NCBI GenBank assembly: GCA_027071315.1
Contig: JALSUP010000181.1
Location: 1-53,019 of the forward strand
Source of the DNA: Sulfurovum sp.
GTDB lineage: Bacteria > Campylobacterota > Campylobacteria > Campylobacterales > Sulfurovaceae
DNA: 53,019 nucleotides
Direction of reading: 5' to 3'
In this document: positions 40,114 to 49,231 of the stretch, in pieces
Numbering within the stretch: position 1 is the stretch's first letter
Layout: the number at the start of each line of letters is the position of its first letter
Notes under the pieces: model-generated
The model's database searches: none
Told to the model about the DNA's origin: nothing
Seen by the model: only the letters and a program-made list of their open reading frames with translations
Translations under genes and position numbers: made by a program

Positions 40114-41661
40114 ATGGCACTACCAATTAACATCCACGAACTCATCCACGGCTCCACAGTAGAATGGGAACGCATAGAGTTCAAAGAGGGTTGGAACCCT
40201 GAGATTATCCTCCATACCATCTGTGCCTTCGCTAACGATGTGAACAACTGGGGCGGTGGGTATCTTGTCATTGGTATAGCAGAAGAGAATGGTCGTGCTG
40301 TGTTGCCTCCTAAGGGTATAGAGATTGATAACTTGGATAAGATGCAACTGGACATCCATCGCCTCTGTCAGAAGATTGTTCCGGCTTATACACCCGTAGT
40401 AGCACCGTACGAAATAGACGGTAAACATATCTTGGTAGTATGGGTGCCAGGTGGCGAGACCAGACCTTACAAAGCATCACGAAGCCTTGCCAAAGGTGCT
40501 GAAAAACTTTACTATGTCCGCCGTGGTTCTTCTTCTCCAAAAGCAAACGAACAGGAAGAGCAACAGTTAATGCAGTTGGCAGCCAAAATACCGTTTGATG
40601 ACAGAATCAACCATCATGCGAGTATTGATGATTTGTCATTGGCAGAAATTCGTATGTTCCTGCAAGATGTGAAAAGTGACTTGTTTAAGAGTTCAGAAGG
40701 TATGACATTTGAAGAGTTGGTCAGGGTAATGCAAATTGCACGAGGTCCGAGTGAGTATCTGAGACCTGTAAATGTGGGGTTGCTCTTTTTCTCGGAGACA
40801 CCTGAGAAATTTTTCCCGTATACGCAGATAGAAGTCAACATCTACCATGATGATATTGGTGACAGTTTTACCGAAAAGGTTTTTAAAGGAGCCATACATC
40901 AACAGCTTAGAAAAGCTCTTTCTCACATAAAAACACAGGTCATTCAAGAGCATGTACAAAAAGTAGAGGGACAGGCAGAAGCCATTCGATTTTACAGCTA
41001 TCCATTCCAAGCCATAGAGGAGGCACTTGCCAATGCGGTGTATCATAAGAGTTATGAAATACGAGAACCTATAGAAGTCAATGTACGCTTGGATCAGATA
41101 GAGATACTCTCGCATGGAGGTCCCATGCCGCCTTTGAGTCAAGATGATTTCAAAAAAGAGCGCATTATTAGCCGAAGGTATCTCAATCGCCGCATAGGTG
41201 ATTTTTTGAGAGAGTTACATTTGACGGAAGGGAAAGGCACAGGCATACCGAAGATACGTCGGGCAATGCGAAATAATGGTTCCCAAAAGCCTGTCTTTGA
41301 GACAGATGATGACAGGAGTTATTTTCTTACAATTTTGCCAAAGAGAACTTGGGCTTCTGAAGGGGGACAAGTTGGGGGACAAGTCCTGTTTAAACAAAAG
41401 CAAACTATCGAGTATGGCGACCCTGCCATAGAAATACTACTTATGCTGCAAGACGAGGACAAGTCTTCAAGTGAAATCGTAAAAACGCTGGGACTTCAAA
41501 GTCTTTCAGGAGCACTCAAACGGCAACTTAGAACATTGATAGGTGATAAAAAAATTGCATATTTGTACCCGGATAAACCAAGAAGCAGTAAACAAAAATA
41601 TATACTTACTACAGAAGGAAGAGCCTTTCTTGAAACATTGAAAAAGAGAAAAGATGATTAA
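40114..41661 (+). CDS. AlbA-domain putative ATP-binding / transcriptional regulator
   Basis: A 515-residue protein with a Schlafen AlbA_2 domain at about 10-140 (Glu-Phe-Lys-Glu-Gly-Trp, then Phe-Ala-Asn-Asp and Gly-Gly-Gly-Tyr-Leu-Val-Ile-Gly). A GHKL-like ATP-binding region lies near 300-400 (Glu-Ala-Leu-Ala-Asn-Ala-Val-Tyr-His, then Gly-Lys-Gly-Thr-Gly-Ile-Pro-Lys), with a winged helix at the C-terminus (about 445-510). Such proteins are often found inside type I restriction loci. It overlaps hsdR by eight bases, so it is translated with hsdR. Regulation of, or accessory defence with, the restriction system is inferred; the biochemical role is not known. Confidence 0.85.
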   Translation: MALPINIHELIHGSTVEWERIEFKEGWNPEIILHTICAFANDVNNWGGGYLVIGIAEENGRAVLPPKGIEIDNLDKMQLDIHRLCQKIVPAYTPVVAPYEIDGKHILVVWVPGGETRPYKASRSLAKGAEKLYYVRRGSSSPKANEQEEQQLMQLAAKIPFDDRINHHASIDDLSLAEIRMFLQDVKSDLFKSSEGMTFEELVRVMQIARGPSEYLRPVNVGLLFFSETPEKFFPYTQIEVNIYHDDIGDSFTEKVFKGAIHQQLRKALSHIKTQVIQEHVQKVEGQAEAIRFYSYPFQAIEEALANAVYHKSYEIREPIEVNVRLDQIEILSHGGPMPPLSQDDFKKERIISRRYLNRRIGDFLRELHLTEGKGTGIPKIRRAMRNNGSQKPVFETDDDRSYFLTILPKRTWASEGGQVGGQVLFKQKQTIEYGDPAIEILLMLQDEDKSSSEIVKTLGLQSLSGALKRQLRTLIGDKKIAYLYPDKPRSSKQKYILTTEGRAFLETLKKRKDD

Positions 41662-44600
41662 TGAAGACCAAGTAGAACAGTTAGCTATAGAGTGGTTCCA
41701 AGAGCTAGGGTACGATTATCTACACGGCTATGACATCGCCCCTGATACCAGCACACCTGAGAGAAAAAACTTTCAGGAAGTCTTACTCTCCAATAGACTC
41801 TATACCTCATTGACAAAACTCAACCCCACACTCCCTAAAACTGCCATAGATGAAGCAGTACACCTCCTGCAAAAGCCACAGCACGCCACACTCATACAGA
41901 ACAACCGAGCCTTTCACAAGATGCTGTTGCAGGGCATACCTGTAGAGGTAAAAGGGAAAGACGGCAGCAAAGGTGATGTGGTCAAGATCATCGACTTTCA
42001 GAATGCCGACAATAATGACTTTCTGGTGGTCAATCAGTTTACCGTCAAAGGTACAAAGGGGAACAGGCGACCTGACCTCATTGTATTCATAAACGGCATC
42101 CCTCTCTCTGTGATAGAACTTAAAAACCCAGCCGATGAGAATGCTGACATTTTCAAAGCCTACAACCAGCTGCAGACCTACAAAGATGAGATAGAAGACC
42201 TCTTTGTTTACAACGAAGCCCTCATTATCTCTGACGGTATCAATGCCAGAGTAGGTTCTCTTACGGCGACGGATGAGCGTTATATGTATTGGCGGACTAT
42301 CAGAGATGAGACAGATAAGCCATTGTTGGAGTATGAACTCGACACGCTCATCAAAGGCTTTTTTGACAAAGAACATTTGCTCGACTACATACAGAACTTC
42401 GTACTCTTTGAAGATGACGGAAAGAAGATCATCAAGAAGATCGCAGGGTATCACCAGTTTCATGCAGTAAGAGAAGCCATAGACTCAGTCATGGAAGCAT
42501 CACTCAGCGGTTCAAGACGTGGTGGTGTGGTGTGGCATACGCAGGGGTCTGGGAAGTCCATCTCTATGGCATGTTTTGCAGGGAAGCTGACCAAACAGCC
42601 CGAGATGAAGAACCCGACACTGCTCATCGTCACAGACAGAAACGACTTGGACGGTCAACTTTTTGCTACCTTCTCCTCAGCTAAAATGCTACTGGGGCAG
42701 GAGCCGGTGCAGGTGGAGAGTGTGGAAGATCTGCGTCAGATACTGGAGAACAAACCCTCAGGAGGAATCATCTTCACCACCATACAGAAGTTTGCACTCA
42801 AAAAAGAGGAGAGCCATTTTCCCGTACTGAGTGAGAGAGACAACATCGTCGTCATTGCCGATGAAGCGCACCGTTCACAGTATGGATTTGATGCCATGCT
42901 GAACAATGAGACAGGTCAGTTTAAATACGGCTATGCCCAACACCTCCGAGATGCTGTTCCCAATGCCACATTCATAGGGTTTACAGGTACGCCGATAGAG
43001 AGTGAAGACAAAGACACACGAGCGGTCTTTGGTGACTACATCTCTGTCTATGACATAGAAGATGCCGTGGCGGACGGTGCAACAGTTCCCATTTACTACG
43101 AGAGCCGCCTTGCCAAGCTGGACCTGGATGCTGACGTACTCAAAGAGATAGACGAAGATGTGGGTGAACTGGTAGAAGATGAAGAGAAGTCCGACAGAGA
43201 AAAGTTCAAGAGCAAGTGGTCTGCTCTGGAGAAGCTGGTTGGGGCAAAGCCACGTATTGAGCAGATAGCCAAAGACTTGGTAGAGCATTTTGAAGAACGT
43301 ACTGCCATCATAGAGGGTAAAGGGATGATCGTGGCGATGAGTCGTCAGATCGCTGTGGAGCTTTACGATGCCATTGTCGCTCTGCGTCCGGAGTGGGATA
43401 GTGATGATCCCAAAGGTGATTATAAAAAGGGTGCCATCAAGATCATCATGACAGGTTCTGCCTCAGACAATGCCAACATGCAAAAACACCTCTACTCCAA
43501 ACAGGTCAAAAAAGAGATAGAGAAACGCTTCAAAGACCCCGATGATGAACTCAAGCTGGTCATCGTCAGAGATATGTGGCTCACAGGCTTCGATGCTCCA
43601 AGCGTGCATACCATGTATGTGGACAAACCGATGCGTTCACACAACCTTATGCAAGCCATCGCCAGAGTGAACCGTGTGTTTAAAGACAAAAAAGGTGGAC
43701 TGGTCGTTGACTACATCGGTATAGCCAACGAACTCAAACATGCCCTCAAGGCTTACACCCATGCAGGCGGTAAAGGGACAGGTACCATAGATACGGCAGA
43801 AGCACTGGCAGAGATGCTGAAACGTTTGGAGATTGTGCAGGATATGTATCATGGCTTTGACTACTCGGAGTATATGACCAAAGCACACATGTTGCTGGCT
43901 CCTGCTGCTAATCACATCTTGGGACTGGAAGATGGAAAGAAACGCTACTCGGATGAAGTGTTGGCACTGACCAAGGCATTTTCTCTCTGTGGCACGCTCG
44001 ATGATGCCAAGACACACAAAGAGGAGATAGCTTTCTTTCAGGCGGTTAAAGCCATCATCCAGAAGTCAGATAGAAAAACAGGTAAGAAAGATGACCCGAA
44101 CAAAGCTATTAAGCAGATCATCGATAATGCTGTGGTGTCCGAAGGGGTAGAGGACATCTTCTCTTTGGTCGGATTGGACAAACCAAACATTGGCATACTC
44201 TCTGAAGAATTCCTGGAGGATGTGGCAAACATGGAGCATAAGAACCTGGCAGTGGAACTGTTGGAACGATTACTCAAAGATGAGATCAAGGCGAAGACCA
44301 AGACCAACATCGTGCAGGAGAAGAAGTTCAGTGACAGACTACAGGCGACACTCACGCAGTACCATAACAGAGCCATAGAAACAGCGAAGGTCATAGAAGA
44401 GCTCATACAGATGGCGAAAGACTTTGCAGAAGCCAACAAGCATGGTGAAGAGCTAGGGTTGAGCTTTGATGAGCTGGCATTCTACGATGCCCTTGCAGAG
44501 AATGAGTCTGCCATGAGAGAGATGGGAGATGAGATACTTAAAAATATCGCGATAGAGCTTACTAAAAAGTTACGAAACTCTGTCAGTGTAGACTGGCAGA

Positions 44601-44848
44601 AGCGTGAGTCTGTGAGAGCGAAGATGAGAAATATGATACGCATCATCCTCAGACGCTACAAGTATCCTCCTGACCAGCAGTTGGAAGCGATCAAGATGGT
44701 CATGCAGCAGGCAGAAGTGCTGAGTGATGAGTGGAGCCATAATGAGTATGATGCATCTGTAAAATCGTATGCAGTGAATAACAGCGAGGGAGAGGTGCTG
44801 CTGGTGGCTGAACCAGAGCAGGGGTATGGGAAGAAAAACAGTGACTAA
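41654..44848 (+). CDS. hsdR: Type I restriction endonuclease subunit R
   Basis: A 1064-residue motor-nuclease subunit. The N-terminal nuclease has the PD-(D/E)xK pattern in Pro-Asp-Leu-Ile-Val-Phe and Val-Ile-Glu-Leu-Lys-Asn (about 140-162). The SF2 translocase follows, with Walker A Thr-Gln-Gly-Ser-Gly-Lys-Ser near 297-303, Asp-Glu-Ala-His near 402-405, Phe-Thr-Gly-Thr-Pro near 440, and a C-terminal helical domain for HsdM/HsdS contact. All catalytic motifs look intact. It cleaves DNA away from unmethylated sites after ATP-driven translocation. It is the last gene of the locus. Confidence 0.96.
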   Translation: MINEDQVEQLAIEWFQELGYDYLHGYDIAPDTSTPERKNFQEVLLSNRLYTSLTKLNPTLPKTAIDEAVHLLQKPQHATLIQNNRAFHKMLLQGIPVEVKGKDGSKGDVVKIIDFQNADNNDFLVVNQFTVKGTKGNRRPDLIVFINGIPLSVIELKNPADENADIFKAYNQLQTYKDEIEDLFVYNEALIISDGINARVGSLTATDERYMYWRTIRDETDKPLLEYELDTLIKGFFDKEHLLDYIQNFVLFEDDGKKIIKKIAGYHQFHAVREAIDSVMEASLSGSRRGGVVWHTQGSGKSISMACFAGKLTKQPEMKNPTLLIVTDRNDLDGQLFATFSSAKMLLGQEPVQVESVEDLRQILENKPSGGIIFTTIQKFALKKEESHFPVLSERDNIVVIADEAHRSQYGFDAMLNNETGQFKYGYAQHLRDAVPNATFIGFTGTPIESEDKDTRAVFGDYISVYDIEDAVADGATVPIYYESRLAKLDLDADVLKEIDEDVGELVEDEEKSDREKFKSKWSALEKLVGAKPRIEQIAKDLVEHFEERTAIIEGKGMIVAMSRQIAVELYDAIVALRPEWDSDDPKGDYKKGAIKIIMTGSASDNANMQKHLYSKQVKKEIEKRFKDPDDELKLVIVRDMWLTGFDAPSVHTMYVDKPMRSHNLMQAIARVNRVFKDKKGGLVVDYIGIANELKHALKAYTHAGGKGTGTIDTAEALAEMLKRLEIVQDMYHGFDYSEYMTKAHMLLAPAANHILGLEDGKKRYSDEVLALTKAFSLCGTLDDAKTHKEEIAFFQAVKAIIQKSDRKTGKKDDPNKAIKQIIDNAVVSEGVEDIFSLVGLDKPNIGILSEEFLEDVANMEHKNLAVELLERLLKDEIKAKTKTNIVQEKKFSDRLQATLTQYHNRAIETAKVIEELIQMAKDFAEANKHGEELGLSFDELAFYDALAENESAMREMGDEILKNIAIELTKKLRNSVSVDWQKRESVRAKMRNMIRIILRRYKYPPDQQLEAIKMVMQQAEVLSDEWSHNEYDASVKSYAVNNSEGEVLLVAEPEQGYGKKNSD

Positions 44849-45210
44849 TGTGTATTTATCGATAGATTAATCATCCCGTTAATCATTGATTTTCCAAGCG
44901 TACATCTTCACGGGTTATAATACTCATAAGAAAGAGAGATCTTTCACAACGATGTTGAGAGTTTGTTTACTCCTTGTCCAAAATTGTGAACTTCCTTGTT
45001 TGCTCTTAGCAATCGTACCTACTTAGAAGCGATTTTTTTCATATTTCCTTGTTTTTTATATGATCTCCTTGTTTATCGCTTCTAATTTTTCCTTTTAATT
45101 TAAAATTGACTTCATGATCCTTAAGAAAAAATGCTATAGTACTGAAAATTTTCAAAGAGACCTCCTGCTGGCATGTTCTGTCAGATATTTGGTCAGTAAA
45201 GGACACAGAG
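44849..45210. other. Intergenic region without a recognised gene
   Basis: A 362-base AT-rich gap. It contains an isolated TATAAT near 44915, three copies of TCCTTGTTT between 44990 and 45075, and an AGAAGCGAT/ATCGCTTCT inverted pair (about 45025-45034 and 45076-45085). No reading frame with a ribosome-binding site was found. It may carry the promoter of the DoxX gene near its right end. Confidence 0.5.
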
Positions 45211-45594
45211 ATGACAGACAATATAGGAAAACTGATACTGAGGATGATGCTTGGCGGTTTGATGCTTTTTCACGGGATCTATAAGCTGCAGCATGGTATA
45301 GGCTTCATTAAGGGTCTGGTGGTTGCACAGGGCTTGCCTGAAGTGCTTGCCTATGGTGTGTATGTGGGAGAGATCGTGGCTCCTATACTGTTGATACTGG
45401 GGTGGAGAAGCCGCATATGGGCAGGGATCATTGCTGTCAATATGCTGGTGATCATTTATCTGACACAATTGGGAGCATTCTTGAAACTTGGCGGGCATGG
45501 TGCCTGGGCGGTCGAGTTACAGTTCTTCTATTTGCTGTCTGCCCTGGCCATTGCTTTTTTAGGCTCAGGAAAATTTGCCGTCAAAGAAGATTAG
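45211..45594 (+). CDS. DoxX-family membrane protein
   Basis: A 127-residue inner-membrane protein with four hydrophobic segments (about 6-22, 45-65, 70-88, 103-121) and the family pattern Leu-Arg-Met-Met-Leu-Gly-Gly-Leu-Met-Leu-Phe-His-Gly near the N-terminus. AGAGATG gives a modest ribosome-binding site. DoxX proteins are linked to redox and thiol stress in several bacteria. The following gene, an exported methionine sulphoxide reductase, fits an oxidative-stress theme, but they are 70 bases apart and may be separate units. Confidence 0.85.
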   Translation: MTDNIGKLILRMMLGGLMLFHGIYKLQHGIGFIKGLVVAQGLPEVLAYGVYVGEIVAPILLILGWRSRIWAGIIAVNMLVIIYLTQLGAFLKLGGHGAWAVELQFFYLLSALAIAFLGSGKFAVKED

Positions 45595-45664
45595 TCGCTT
45601 TAGTACATTTGCACTACACAGACCTTTTGTATAGTGTCGCCAAATGATTACAAAAGGTTTTAAA

Positions 45665-46597
45665 ATGAAAATACTATTGACACTGCTCATACTTTTATGG
45701 GCAAGTACTGCATTCTCTGGAGACATGAAAGCATGGACTCCCCAACTCAATAAACTTTCCAAGTTTGAAAGAAATGTCATTGTCAACAAAGGCACAGAAA
45801 GGGCATTTTCCGGAAAATATGTCAACACAACAGAGGCAGGGGTTTACAGGTGTAAAGTCTGCGGTTCTGCACTTTACAGATCGGGTGACAAGTTCTCTTC
45901 CCATTGCGGCTGGCCAAGTTTTGACGATGCCATTCCCGGAGCCATAAAAGAAGTCCCTGACAGAGACGGAAGACGTACAGAGATCGTCTGTGCAACCTGT
46001 GGTGCCCACATGGGGCATGTCTTCAAGGGCGAAGGCTACACAAAGAAAAATACCCGCCACTGTGTCAACTCCGTCTCTTTACAGTTTGAAAAGAAAAAGG
46101 CAGTCACCCCACAGTTGAAAAAAGCCTATTTTGCGGGTGGCTGTTTCTGGGGTGTGGAGTATTACATGGAGAAGATCCCCGGGGTGAAAGAGGTGATCTC
46201 CGGTTTTATGGGTGGCCATGTTAAAAATCCGGCCTATAAAGAAGTGGTACGTAAAAAGACAGGTCATCTTGAGACGGTTGAGGTGATCTACGATCCTTCC
46301 AAAGTAAGTTACGAGACACTTGCCAAAACCTTTTTTGAAATTCATGACCCGACCCAGAAAAACGGTCAGGGACCGGATATCGGGTCGCAATATCTCTCTG
46401 CTGTTTTCGTCAGCAATGCCAGCGAGCGTAAGACTGTCAATAAGCTTATAAAGATTTTAGAAGCCAAGGGGTTGAAGATCGCCACCAAAGTGTTGGATAA
46501 GGCACCGTTTTACTCAGCTGAAGCGTATCATCAAAATCATTATGTCCGCAAGGGCGGAAAGCCTTACTGTCATGCACGTATAAAAAGATTTGATTAG
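45665..46597 (+). CDS. msrBA: Exported MsrB-MsrA fusion methionine sulphoxide reductase
   Basis: A 310-residue repair enzyme reducing both R- and S-methionine sulphoxide. A signal peptide (about 1-18) directs it to the periplasm. MsrB comes first (about 25-143), with zinc Cys63/66 and Cys109/112 and the catalytic Cys133 in Arg-His-Cys-Val-Asn. MsrA follows (about 150-305), with catalytic Cys160 in Gly-Gly-Cys-Phe-Trp-Gly. No thioredoxin-like domain is fused, unlike Neisseria PilB. The ATG at 45665, with AAAGG upstream, gives a clean signal peptide; an ATG seven codons earlier does not. Confidence 0.94.
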   Translation: MKILLTLLILLWASTAFSGDMKAWTPQLNKLSKFERNVIVNKGTERAFSGKYVNTTEAGVYRCKVCGSALYRSGDKFSSHCGWPSFDDAIPGAIKEVPDRDGRRTEIVCATCGAHMGHVFKGEGYTKKNTRHCVNSVSLQFEKKKAVTPQLKKAYFAGGCFWGVEYYMEKIPGVKEVISGFMGGHVKNPAYKEVVRKKTGHLETVEVIYDPSKVSYETLAKTFFEIHDPTQKNGQGPDIGSQYLSAVFVSNASERKTVNKLIKILEAKGLKIATKVLDKAPFYSAEAYHQNHYVRKGGKPYCHARIKRFD

Positions 46598-46671
46598 TCA
46601 TCTCTTGTATCGCTATACATTGGATGGGAATAATTTTTTCTCTTTTAGCTAACTTCCTTTGTATTTATGGT

Positions 46672-47003
46672 GTGGCGTTGTTTCTCTCTTCATTTTTTTA
46701 GAAAAAACGAAACAAAAAATCGTCATCTCTCTCGAATCGCTCCGCTTTCAAGGTCGTTCGAGATGACAGGTAGAGCAATTGATAACTTGGCTTTTGCCGG
46801 ATGCATTATCTACATAGGAAAATATAATTGCTTACTGTGGGAAAAACTAATGCCTATAAAAAATTTACCTACAAAAGAATTCATTCAACACGCCAGCAGT
46901 TTGTGGTTTTTTTATCGATGCGTGAAACGTGCTTTTTTGGTTACTTTTTTCTTTTTTTGCGCATTGCAAAAAAGAAAAAAGTGACAGAGAAAAACAACGC
47001 CAC
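46672..47003 (+). repeat. MITE-like repeat, copy C (complete)
   Basis: A 332-base element with terminal inverted repeats GTGGCGTTGTT (46672-46682) and AACAACGCCAC (46993-47003). It contains a GTCATCTC...GAGATGAC hairpin and the TTTGTGGTTTTTT and GCGCATTGCAAAAAAG modules shared with copies A and B. It lies between msrBA and the globin gene. Reading frames inside it (for example 46667-46984) are repeat sequence and are not believed. Confidence 0.8.
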
Positions 47004-47080
47004 AATCTAAATAAGAGGAAATAGAAATAAACGTAAAGAAATCAGTTACTAATCGAGTAAACTTTATAAACCAATAAAGT

Positions 47081-47539
47081 TTACTCCCTCGTATTGATCA
47101 TCCATATCGAAAACACATTCACATAATCCCAGAAACTCTGCATATTCTCATCTGATATCTGTCCGACAAGCGGCTGTAAAGCATCTTCCATCAGTACCAG
47201 CCAGTGAAGTCGTGCTTCGGGGGTGATGGCAAAGGGGGCATGTCTTCTTCCCATTTGCGGGGCACCTCTGTTCTGGTTGAAGTAGGGCGTCCCTCCGCAG
47301 ATCTGTATGAAAAAGTCTGCCGAGTGCTGGGAAGCGATCATCATCTCCTCTTCACTTTGAGGAAAGAGATCTTTAATGGTACTTTTGTGCAGTGAAGTGT
47401 AAAAACGTCTGAAGAGGTCACGCATGCCCTCTTCGCCTATTTCTGTTAAAAATGCAGGGTTTGGTTTTGTGACAGGTGGTTTGACACCCTCTTGATAGGG
47501 AAGGATGTTGAAATTCAAAGAAGAACTGGAAAAATTCAT
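47081..47539 (-). CDS. Truncated haemoglobin (group II-like)
   Basis: A 152-residue globin of the 2-over-2 type. The proximal haem His is His100 in Gly-Arg-Arg-His-Ala-Pro-Phe-Ala-Ile, followed by the group II-typical Arg-x-His-Trp-Leu. Tyr47 may be the distal B10 Tyr. An N-terminal extension of about 28 residues precedes the fold. Likely roles are oxygen or nitric-oxide handling in a microaerophile. Group II is preferred to group III by the Gly-Gly-x-Pro-Tyr and Trp positions. Confidence 0.85.
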   Translation of the reverse strand: MNFSSSSLNFNILPYQEGVKPPVTKPNPAFLTEIGEEGMRDLFRRFYTSLHKSTIKDLFPQSEEEMMIASQHSADFFIQICGGTPYFNQNRGAPQMGRRHAPFAITPEARLHWLVLMEDALQPLVGQISDENMQSFWDYVNVFSIWMINTRE

Positions 47540-47640
47540 ATGTAGATACCTTTTTTGTAAAGGTTATAGCGATTTATGCTGAAACTGTCAAGAATCAACA
47601 TGAAAAAACTTGACATCTGCCCCAAAGTATGCAAAATCTC

Positions 47641-47680
47641 CTCACTCCTCACTCCTCACTCCTCACTCCTCACTCCTCAC
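47641..47680. repeat. 7-bp tandem repeat (CTCACTC, 5.7 copies)
   Basis: A perfect tandem array of CTCACTC ending three bases from the stop codon of the zinc-ribbon gene on the minus strand. The copy number is likely to vary by slippage. It lies in a convergent-free 3' region. Confidence 0.9.
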
Positions 47681-47683
47681 TAA

Positions 47684-47956
47684 CTAGCGACAGCGCCCAC
47701 TTCCGCATCCGCTGTTCCCGTCTACGGCAAAGGAGTTGTAGTAACCGCACTCCGGGCATTCATAAGAGAGAAGCTTCGGACCGGAGCATCCGCCTGATCT
47801 CTGGTCTACCAGTTCAATACTGTCATGGTGGCATTTTGGACAAAAACCGCGTTCAATACTGGCAAGGTCCTCTTTTTTCTCTTTGAGGTAATAGACATAC
47901 ACAAGCACAGAACCGCTCAGTATAATGAGTAAAAATGCCAGGAGATAGAAGTCCAT
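47684..47956 (-). CDS. Small membrane-anchored zinc-ribbon protein
   Basis: A 90-residue protein. One transmembrane helix covers about residues 4-24, then a cytosolic zinc ribbon with Cys39-x2-Cys42 and a second Cys-x2-Cys near 68-71. The C-terminus is Gly/Ser/Cys-rich and ends Ser-Gly-Cys-Gly-Ser-Gly-Arg-Cys-Arg. Two extra Cys within the ribbon region could bind a further metal. No family recognised. It is 11 bases downstream of the metallopeptidase gene and likely co-transcribed with it. Confidence 0.7.
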   Translation of the reverse strand: MDFYLLAFLLIILSGSVLVYVYYLKEKKEDLASIERGFCPKCHHDSIELVDQRSGGCSGPKLLSYECPECGYYNSFAVDGNSGCGSGRCR

Positions 47957-47967
47957 AAATGTGTCCT

Positions 47968-48642
47968 TTAGTAAGTGGTATAGGTTTTAAGTTCCTGTAC
48001 CTGTTGTTTATAGTCAGGTAAATACTTTCCAACCATCGCCCAAAATGCTTTCTGGTGATGCTTGTGCCTAATGTGTGCCAACTCATGTACAATAATGTAT
48101 TGTATCACATCCGGAGGGAGTTTCATCATCATGGTATTGAAGGAGAGGTCATTCTTGCCTGAACAGCTCCCCCATTGTCGTTTTGTCTTGCGAAAAGAGA
48201 TTTTGTTGGGAGAGAGTTCCATCCGTTGAGCCCATAAGTCAACCAAAGAGGGAATATACGCTTTCGCATTGTCTCTGTAAAAGCTGTCAATATGCTTTTG
48301 TGTCAGTGTGGCATCGTAGTGATGGTAACGTAACAAAAAATGTGACGCTTCAAAACGAAGAGAGACTCTTTTTTTTTCGTGCTGTTCAGTATGTAGAGGA
48401 TAGGCTTTGCCTAAAAAATAGATCTCTGCTTTTTCGGGCTCGCTTGTCTGCTTCCCTTTTTTGCTTCGTATCTTCTCTCTTGAACGGCTGATCCATGCTG
48501 CTTTTTTCAGTAAAAGTTTTTCAAGGTATGCAGTAGAAATTTTGGGAGACTTGATGATAAGGTTCCCCTCATCATCAAAACTAAGGTAGGTATGTTTGAG
48601 TCTGTTGTTGACTATGTGGGTGTAGCTCGGCAATAGAGGCAT
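47968..48642 (-). CDS. YgjP/DUF45-type zinc metallopeptidase
   Basis: A 224-residue protein of the YgjP-like gluzincin family (M48-related, SprT-like fold). The zinc motif His-Glu-Leu-Ala-His is at about 186-190, with the third ligand His in Lys-His-His-Gln-Lys-Ala-Phe-Trp. The family block Trp-Gly-Ser-Cys-Ser is near 156-160. Length and motif order are typical. The physiological substrate is unknown for the family. It lies between the lipoprotein and zinc-ribbon genes in one minus-strand group. Confidence 0.9.
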   Translation of the reverse strand: MPLLPSYTHIVNNRLKHTYLSFDDEGNLIIKSPKISTAYLEKLLLKKAAWISRSREKIRSKKGKQTSEPEKAEIYFLGKAYPLHTEQHEKKRVSLRFEASHFLLRYHHYDATLTQKHIDSFYRDNAKAYIPSLVDLWAQRMELSPNKISFRKTKRQWGSCSGKNDLSFNTMMMKLPPDVIQYIIVHELAHIRHKHHQKAFWAMVGKYLPDYKQQVQELKTYTTY

Positions 48643-48648
48643 GGTGAC

Positions 48649-49104
48649 TTAGTTCATAAGCTGGCCGTTCTTGTACTTGGCTTTTCTGCAAACCTTTCCG
48701 TTCGGGTAATAGCTGTACGCGTATCCATTTTTTACACCGTTCTGGTAGGTATAGGTGATCATTCTGTCTCCATTGGGATAAAATGATTTATCGACACCAT
48801 GTACTTTGCCGTTGACATAAGGCACCTGTCTGATCACACGTCCTTTTTCATCAAACTGGGTCAGGAGGCCATTTTTAACCCCGTTGGTCATGTTGACGGT
48901 CGATATCTGGTGTCCGGTATAGCCATACTCTTTAAGTGTACCGTTTTTCCCTGTACTGTCACTCCAGATAAATTCTGAACGCAACTGTCCGCCGGTAAAG
49001 TATTCTTTGTCTACTTTCTTCCCGAAAGAGGGTGAGGTACAGGCACTTAAAAAGAGAAGTGAAAAAAGAAAAAGGACCAATGTCAGTTTTTTACGTGTAA
49101 ACAT
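48649..49104 (-). CDS. MORN-type repeat lipoprotein
   Basis: A 151-residue protein. An N-terminal signal with lipobox Leu-Ser-Ala-Cys places the lipid-anchored Cys at residue 22. The mature part has about four MORN_2/YwqK-type repeats (Phe-Tyr-Pro-Asn-Gly-Asp, Tyr-Tyr-Pro-Asn-Gly-Lys, Tyr-Gln-Asn-Gly-Val-Lys-Asn-Gly). Databases often name such proteins toxin-antitoxin YwqK antitoxin; no toxin partner is adjacent here, so that name is not used. The ATG at 49104 with AAGG upstream is preferred to a TTG three codons earlier. Confidence 0.85.
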   Translation of the reverse strand: MFTRKKLTLVLFLFSLLFLSACTSPSFGKKVDKEYFTGGQLRSEFIWSDSTGKNGTLKEYGYTGHQISTVNMTNGVKNGLLTQFDEKGRVIRQVPYVNGKVHGVDKSFYPNGDRMITYTYQNGVKNGYAYSYYPNGKVCRKAKYKNGQLMN

Positions 49105-49134
49105 ATATGTCAACCTTGTTTTAAATCTAGGTGC

Positions 49135-49146
49135 ATAGTATACTAT
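49135..49146. promoter_or_regulatory. 12-bp perfect palindrome in a divergent promoter region
   Basis: ATAGTATACTAT lies between the lipoprotein gene (minus) and the secreted repeat protein gene (plus). It contains TATACT/TATAGT -10-like hexamers on both strands and could be a shared promoter or an operator. Confidence 0.4.
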
Positions 49147-49231
49147 AAATTACTTTGTAGAGAAAAGAAGACAGATTAATCTTGGAATGGATATACTAGC
49201 AGTAGAAATAAGTTATGAACATATAGGGTTA

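Noticed and set aside
45039-45221. 60-codon minus-strand frame in the hsdR-DoxX gap
   Set aside because: No ribosome-binding site or recognisable features; AT-rich noise overlapping the DoxX start.
46667-46984. 105-codon frame in the msrBA-globin gap
   Set aside because: It lies entirely within MITE-like copy C. The translated motifs follow from the repeated DNA and a Phe/Lys-rich tail from poly-T/A runs.
47641-47680. Possible CRISPR or minisatellite coding repeat
   Set aside because: 7-bp units without spacers, and outside any gene.
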